Source: Phoronis pallida
Lineage: Eukaryota > Phoronida > Phoronidae
Reading direction: 5' to 3'
DNA: 11,033 nt
Assembly (NCBI GenBank): GCA_028565715.1
Contig: JAOXYC010218350.1
Coordinates: 1-11,033, forward strand
Numbering within the stretch: position 1 is the stretch's first letter; each line of letters begins with the position of its first letter. Shown here one piece after another: positions 1 through 6,300 of this stretch. A program made the translations under genes and the position numbers. The notes under the pieces are model-generated. The model saw only the letters and a list, made by a program, of their open reading frames with translations, did no database searches and was not told the origin of the DNA.

Positions 1-3000
1 ATTCCTTGCAGGATATTTGTTTGGAAGAACTGACTAGCTGATAGTTTTCTCAGTTGGTCGGCCAGTACATTCAAGAAAACTTCGACAACAGCGAATGACA
101 TATCATCACCTACTGCGAAGTTCTTTCGCAACAATTCCCGACATCGTCCAACAGGGAGTGGCTTAACTTGCTGAGGCCCATCAAAATGAATGTCTGCCGA
201 GTCCACACTTGCATTTTCAAGCGAGTCCATGTAGCGACAGACAACTTGCACGGGACTTGAAACATCTTTGGAAATAATGAAGTCCTCGTAATTCTTCCAT
301 TCAATGATCATACGTTTGAAGCAGGTACAAGTAGACAAGGAGTTTCTTAGCCACTGTTTTAGGCTGTTTGCGATCTCAATATAAACATGGTCAGTGTCTA
401 ACACGACTCTGCTTGTACCGGATGAAACCATTCCAAGAAAGACTAGTTCAAATATGAACATGTCCAGCTGATAAGGATCATCAACTTCAGCCACGTCAAG
501 ATGAAGCAATGTACGGCGGCCAATTTTTGCATTCTGCAAGCGTGAAATTATTTCTGATCTATCAAATGGACCACTGATGGGAAAATGAATGATCTTCCTT
601 TGCAACCTGTGGGCTTCTTCGCATATTGTTTCAGACTTTCCGAGACCTGGTGCCGTTGAAGATACGGTTATAACATTTGGACAGAGGGTCTGTAAACAAT
701 GTTCTACGTCTGTTCCGAACATTGGTTGGATTCTTTGGGTCAACTTCGGGAACTGAGCCAGGACAGGATGGGATGACGATCCTCGGCAAATAACACTGAG
801 AAAACATTTTGTTCTGTCATACATGTCTGCATTTTCAATAATGTCGCGAAGTTCGTCTACCAAAGCGAATTGAAGATCGTTTGGAAGGAGTTCAACATTA
901 GCTAAACAGAATAAACCTTCGCCAGCTTCTTTGGAGACGCAACGAGAAAGGAGTAGATATATCTCATCCCACTGCGTGTTGGGTGAGCAAAACAGAACCT
1001 GATGTGGTTGTGGATATCTTTCGGTGATGGCGCCGTAAAGTTTCAAAACAGTTTTGATGACGGAGACCTCGCCGCTTTGCAGATGGACAATTAACGGTTT
1101 ACCTGGCGAAATGGTTTCTCTTAATGTCGATTCGTCATTTGCAAGATCAAGAGGCCGCTGAACCGGGGATAAACCTTTGCAGAGTTTATGGAGCTGCTCC
1201 CCAACAAACTTGAGTTTGTCAACCTCACTGTGCACAGCACACTTTGCCATGTTGTCCACGTTGACCAATGGATTGATGAAGCGCAATATAGACATCGCTC
1301 CTGATTGGTCCTTTCGGTCTTTAAAGAAATCATAGAGTGTCCATAGCTGGTCTGAGTAGACATAATTCAGGAGATAGAACTCGCGTCTTGCCACTTTCAG
1401 TTTGGACTGCCACTCCTCAAGCTCAAGAACAAGACTCTCTGACATACTTCTCAATTCATGCCTTGACTTCACTTTCTTGTTGTAGTCTCTGTAATCAAAA
1501 TGTCCTGATGTGTGTAGATCTGTTGACGTTCGTACTATCGTGTGGACTACATCATAGGTCTCGATGAAGTCAGTCAAAGCTTTTTTGATCTGTTCAGCTT
1601 TTGCATTGTTTTCATCATCGACATTAGTGTCTTTGTTGATGATCAAGAGTGCCCGACTTTTGAGGTCTGATAGGTCTTGGAAAAAGTATTTTCGCGTCTG
1701 CTGGTTTTTTGTGTAGGATACAATCACTCGACACTCTCCTGACTGGAAACTGAAAACAAAATTCCCTGCATTCATGATACTCATGACGATACCTTTAGTC
1801 ATTTCACCTCTGTTGGCCACACTGGAATGTAGAGTTTTAAGGGCGTGGAAGTGTTCATTGCAACCATTGATCTTGCTATCTATGTCTTTCGCTGTTTGCT
1901 TGCAAAGCTTCTTGAAAAGTTCTAGAAAATCCATTGCCAGCACGTCTTTGTGATCTTTCTTCCAGCGAATTAGAGGATAAAGAAATCGCTTGACTTCAAT
2001 CAGCTGCGACACTTGCGCATCTCTCACCAAAGAGTCAGAATGTTCTTCAACAGCATCGATGAGATTTCTGAAATCTTCGTCTTGGTTGTCTTCGAGGAAG
2101 GAAATTAGGTTCTTTGAACGAGTCAGCTCAGAAAGAATGACATCGGCTTTATCGTCTATTTCTAGACTCTTTATGCACTGGACGCTTTCACTCAAACGCA
2201 GAAGTGTAGTACCTGGTTCTTTTGTACAGCGAAGGACAGAGTTGATTGCAATGCGCAGACTATCGTCTTCGGTTGTATGGAGATCAAAGTTCGCCAATAG
2301 TGCTGTTATATTTTCCGACAGGCTATTGTAATTCATGTAATCCTCAAAATTAATCAATGCATTTCTCACTGTAACATCGAATTCTCTCCCAAAATGCACC
2401 TCAATGAAGGATATTTCATTTTCTATCTTATCTTCGGGATCGCATTTTTTAAAAAGCTCACACACTTTAGAAATGAGGACATCGTTTCCACTGAAAAATG
2501 ATTCCATACATGCTTCAAGTTTTTCATAGACTTTAAAGAATAAGAAGTTGGCAACAACAGACACGGATACGGCTGATGTATCTTCTGACTGTGAATCTTC
2601 GATCAGATCACCGTTACTGGCCTCGCCGTCAAAAAGGGCTGGCAGGTTGAGAAGACAACTCCCTTCGCCACTCTGGTCAAGGGATAGTCCCTTAAACGAC
2701 AGAGAAAGGTTAAAATTACTTTCGTTTAAATCCGAACTTGCGAGAGATGTTTTACACAGGTTTAAGAATACACCGCATTTCTTTAGTCTGCCTAACAACT
2801 CAACCTGTCCCTGCATTTCCTTAAAGGGGCCCCAGAATTTCTCTTCATCAACTATATGTGCCAGAGTGCATCTGTCATCGCCAGTCAGTTTCTTTTCAAT
2901 GTCATCCAAACTTGCAGAAAACTGAGCAATATCCTCCAACTGGTCTTGAGCACACATTGGAAGGAAAGTATTCTCGAACGAGCGGAGGTTTTGACAAATG

Positions 3001-3384
3001 GAAAGCGCATGGTCTACTGAAATATGCATCTCTTCAATAGCTTTTGTAATACCTGTATTCCCAGTAACGAACTCCAACAATTGAAAGGTGGTCTTTGTTT
3101 CACATTCTTGGAAAACTGCCAACAGCTTACTCACAACATGAACGGGAATAGTGAGATTTTCAAAGGCCCTTCCAACTAAAGACAAAACATCTCTCACTTT
3201 CTTTGCATTTTTGTGTCCCGTCACCAGGTCAGCATATTGTCCATCAGCAGATAATATATTGAGCCAGAACATTCCATCTTCGAGTATTGACTTCAGAACT
3301 TTCGGCAGATTCGGGTTAGTTTCAGTGTAACAACTGTACAGTTTCTGGAAATTCAAAACAGCTTCTATCGGAACCAGTTGCAAT
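1..3384 (-). CDS. RNF213: RNF213-like gene, exon 8: stalk and first AAA units (residues 936-2063+), open at window edge
   Basis: One uninterrupted reading frame of 1127 complete codons runs from acceptor GTTTCAG|A (3384) to position 1. I translated it line by line and found no stop. Order: LQLVPIEAVLNFQKLYS (937-) and the family-typical DLVTGHKNAKKVRDVLSLVG (988-1007); a long helical stalk (to about 1680); a degenerate AAA unit with GLFCLANVELLPNDLQFALV (about 1745-1765) but no P-loop; then a second unit with TAPGLGKS (1846-1853) and LLHLDVAEVDD (1895-1905), followed by FIFELVFLGMV. The end, VFLNVLADQLRKLSASQFF, is also typical of RNF213 between AAA units. The protein continues out of the window. 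Confidence 0.92.
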
Positions 3385-6300
3385 CTGAAACAAAGTAAAT
3401 TCCTTAATTGGGTAACATTCTAAATACTATATGTGAGGAATAGGTACAAGATTTTCAAAAAAGATAACAACTTAGCTTTAAATTCCCAATTAGCCGGACA
3501 AAACGATGATTTCTATGGGATTTTGCTTAGCAAAATGGTAATTCTAGGATGAAATATCAGCATTTTACGAAACTTTGTTTTTGAAATATCACACAGTTAG
3601 TGACCGTTATTGTTCAACAATAAATGGTACAAATTACATATTCGGAATTTTTCAAGAATTGGAAATTACCTGGAATAAACATAGATTCTGTTCGTGCTGT
3701 ACTTGGACCTTCCAAGTTTTGAAGATGACATGACAATGTTCTTGAGATGCTGCTCAAATTTATCTTGTGTTCTCTTGCTCAACTTTTCCACGTTTGGGAT
3801 TTCTCCACAGAGAGTTTCTTCTCCAAAGTATGACACATCTTTCTGTACCCTTTCATCAAGGGTGGAGCAGAACTCTTCGTCGCTCTGAAGACATGGAGTA
3901 TCAAGCAGTACAAAAAGGAGGTCGTAAATAGCTTTAAGTTTCTCTGAGGCTGAGACATTATTTCTTTTGATGTCACTCAATTCTGTTTTGTACCAAGACA
4001 TTGCAGACTTGTGCAGACCTCGCCGTGTCGTTTTAAGGTTCCTCAGAATGTCAATGAAGCATTTTCTTACACTCCACACATCATGGTTGGCGGTACTAGC
4101 CAGAATTGCTAAAAATTTGTCGTTTTCTGGTGGCATCAAACACTCATCTATTAGTAAAGTTTTCAACGATTCTAAATCGTCGTCAGAAGGCCTCCAATTA
4201 TAGAAAGAACAGATTTGAGAAATTCTTTTGCTGATATTCCTTGAAGCAGCGTTGACATCAAACAACGAGCGATACTGTTTAGCGGTTTCCCAATAGAATT
4301 GAACAGAAACAATATCAGCTTGTTTCTGAAGTTCACTATCGAGTAGCAATTGCGATCTTGAGTCTAGGCGAGTAAGGAATTCAGTTTTGGAGTTTTCGTT
4401 CACCCAGCTGTTCGTTGTGAGAAGTGATCCGACCTGTAGCAAAAGAAGTTGTGGCCCTATTCCAAGAGCAGCCTCTACAAGCTCGTCGCTAACATAGCCA
4501 ACCCTGCCGAGGAAAAACTCCCAACACTGAACAATATCTTCATACTCTTGCCTATTTTTGGGCACTGGTCTTTTCAGTTGAAGCAGGCGAATATAGTTTT
4601 GGTGAATCACCGAGACAATATTTTGGATCTGGTCTGCTGGAAACCTTTCTGACAAGAACATCTCCATGTCACGTAACAATGCAAATGACTGACTTGACTT
4701 GACGATAACCGTAAGCAAGACGTCTGCGCCAGTGGTGCTCGATAACAGGTGGGACAAATGGGTAATTGTTGGTTGTATTCTGGTGAAGTCGTCTCCTTTA
4801 TCCTGCACCCACTTCATGTCCATGACCTCCTTTGCAGTTAGAAATGGAAATAAATATGGTATACATTCCAGCCATGAGACCCCTCTGCCTAGTGCACACT
4901 TCATGATAGTACGTAGCAAACCTTTGATTGGTTTAACCCTGGATTCTATTATATCACCACACCTGCTTTCAATAAGAGGGTTGATCATGACGTTTGCTAA
5001 TTCTTTGCTTAGGTTATTCAGTATGGTATCAGTACTGAGAAAAGAGAACAATGAAAGAGCAGACAGAAAAAACAACCCACTGGAATGCGGCGATGGAGAA
5101 TGTAAGATGTCGTCTAGAATTCCATTCAGAAGTGAAATGAAGCTTCTTTGCACACTGTAATCGGTATTTTTATACGACAAGTGGATGTATTCGAGTTCGC
5201 AGAGTGACGGTTTAAGTGATTCGACTGTAACTTGAAGACCCATTACTTTCACATAGTTAAAAAAGCCTTCCATCGCACCTTCATACTGTACAGGGTTGAT
5301 TTGTTTCCCATGCATGAACGTATCACGGTGAACACGTATGTCGCTATTTAGCTTTCTTTTCCAGTTCTCGTTTAGTTCAGCATCGTCAAACAATTCTTGG
5401 ATGTCACCTTTTCTCACCATGTCTAATACCTTCTTGGTCCTACTTTTCTTGTACCAAATGACGTAGTTATATGACACCTCTGGGTCAACATCGAGACTTA
5501 TATCCAGATCAGTGAAGTAGATGTTTGTATTTTTTATATCTTGTTCAAAGTGGGCCTCTTGAATACCTGTCTGCTTCGGGTTGAACAATATTGAGATGCT
5601 TGCGGGAGTTTCTCCATACTTTTTTCGTATAGAATGTGGAATATACACACAAAATCTTTTCTTTACAGTCTGTAAAAGGAAAAAATATAGCTTATTCCAT
5701 TTAAAAAACCACAAACATTGCATATTTAAGAACCTCCTTAAAATAATGGGCCTAATAATCAACTGACATCATGATCAACAAGTATCAAACAACACTTTTA
5801 GGATGATAAAAACAAAATTGAGTAAAACAGGCGTAAGAACACCACATAATTGTATTCTTAATAACAGAGGCGCTGAATCTTGTGAATGTCTGAAGAAAAA
5901 TACACTAGTGGCCCTCTGCATTCATTGTAGCTTTATTTACTCATGCGTGTAAAAGAAACACATACATTTGGAACCATAGAATCTAGACGAGTTTCCTCTC
6001 TTACAACATGATGACTGAAAGCTGGTGGATATGTGACAGGAGGACCCCGGATAACAATCCGGGACTCCGTAGTAATTTGAAGTTTTGGAGTCTGAAATAG
6101 TAAAAATGTTCGTTAGGTATACATCTTGTCGTGCTTTACTATGCTTTTGAAAGCATCCTACATGTATTCTAAATTGTATTGTATTGCATTTTAAAAAACG
6201 TATCTCGACCTTTCCTAACGCTTTCCCTGCCAGGAGGTGTTCTGAATTATCAAAAACATATGTACTGTAACTATTTCTGATAGTTCTCGAGGATGGTCTA

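Noticed and set aside
1990-2925. Plus-strand open frames of 113 and 125 codons
   Set aside because: They lie antisense to the continuous minus-strand exon 8, have low-complexity Ser-rich translations, no splice or start context, and are explained by the codon use of the real gene.
5670-5762. Methionine start at 5762 giving a 698-residue minus-strand ORF with a hydrophobic N-terminus
   Set aside because: The first 31 residues come from a pyrimidine-rich branch/acceptor region, and the acceptor CCTTTTACAG at 5670-5672 plus a phase-compatible upstream exon show that translation enters at 5669.
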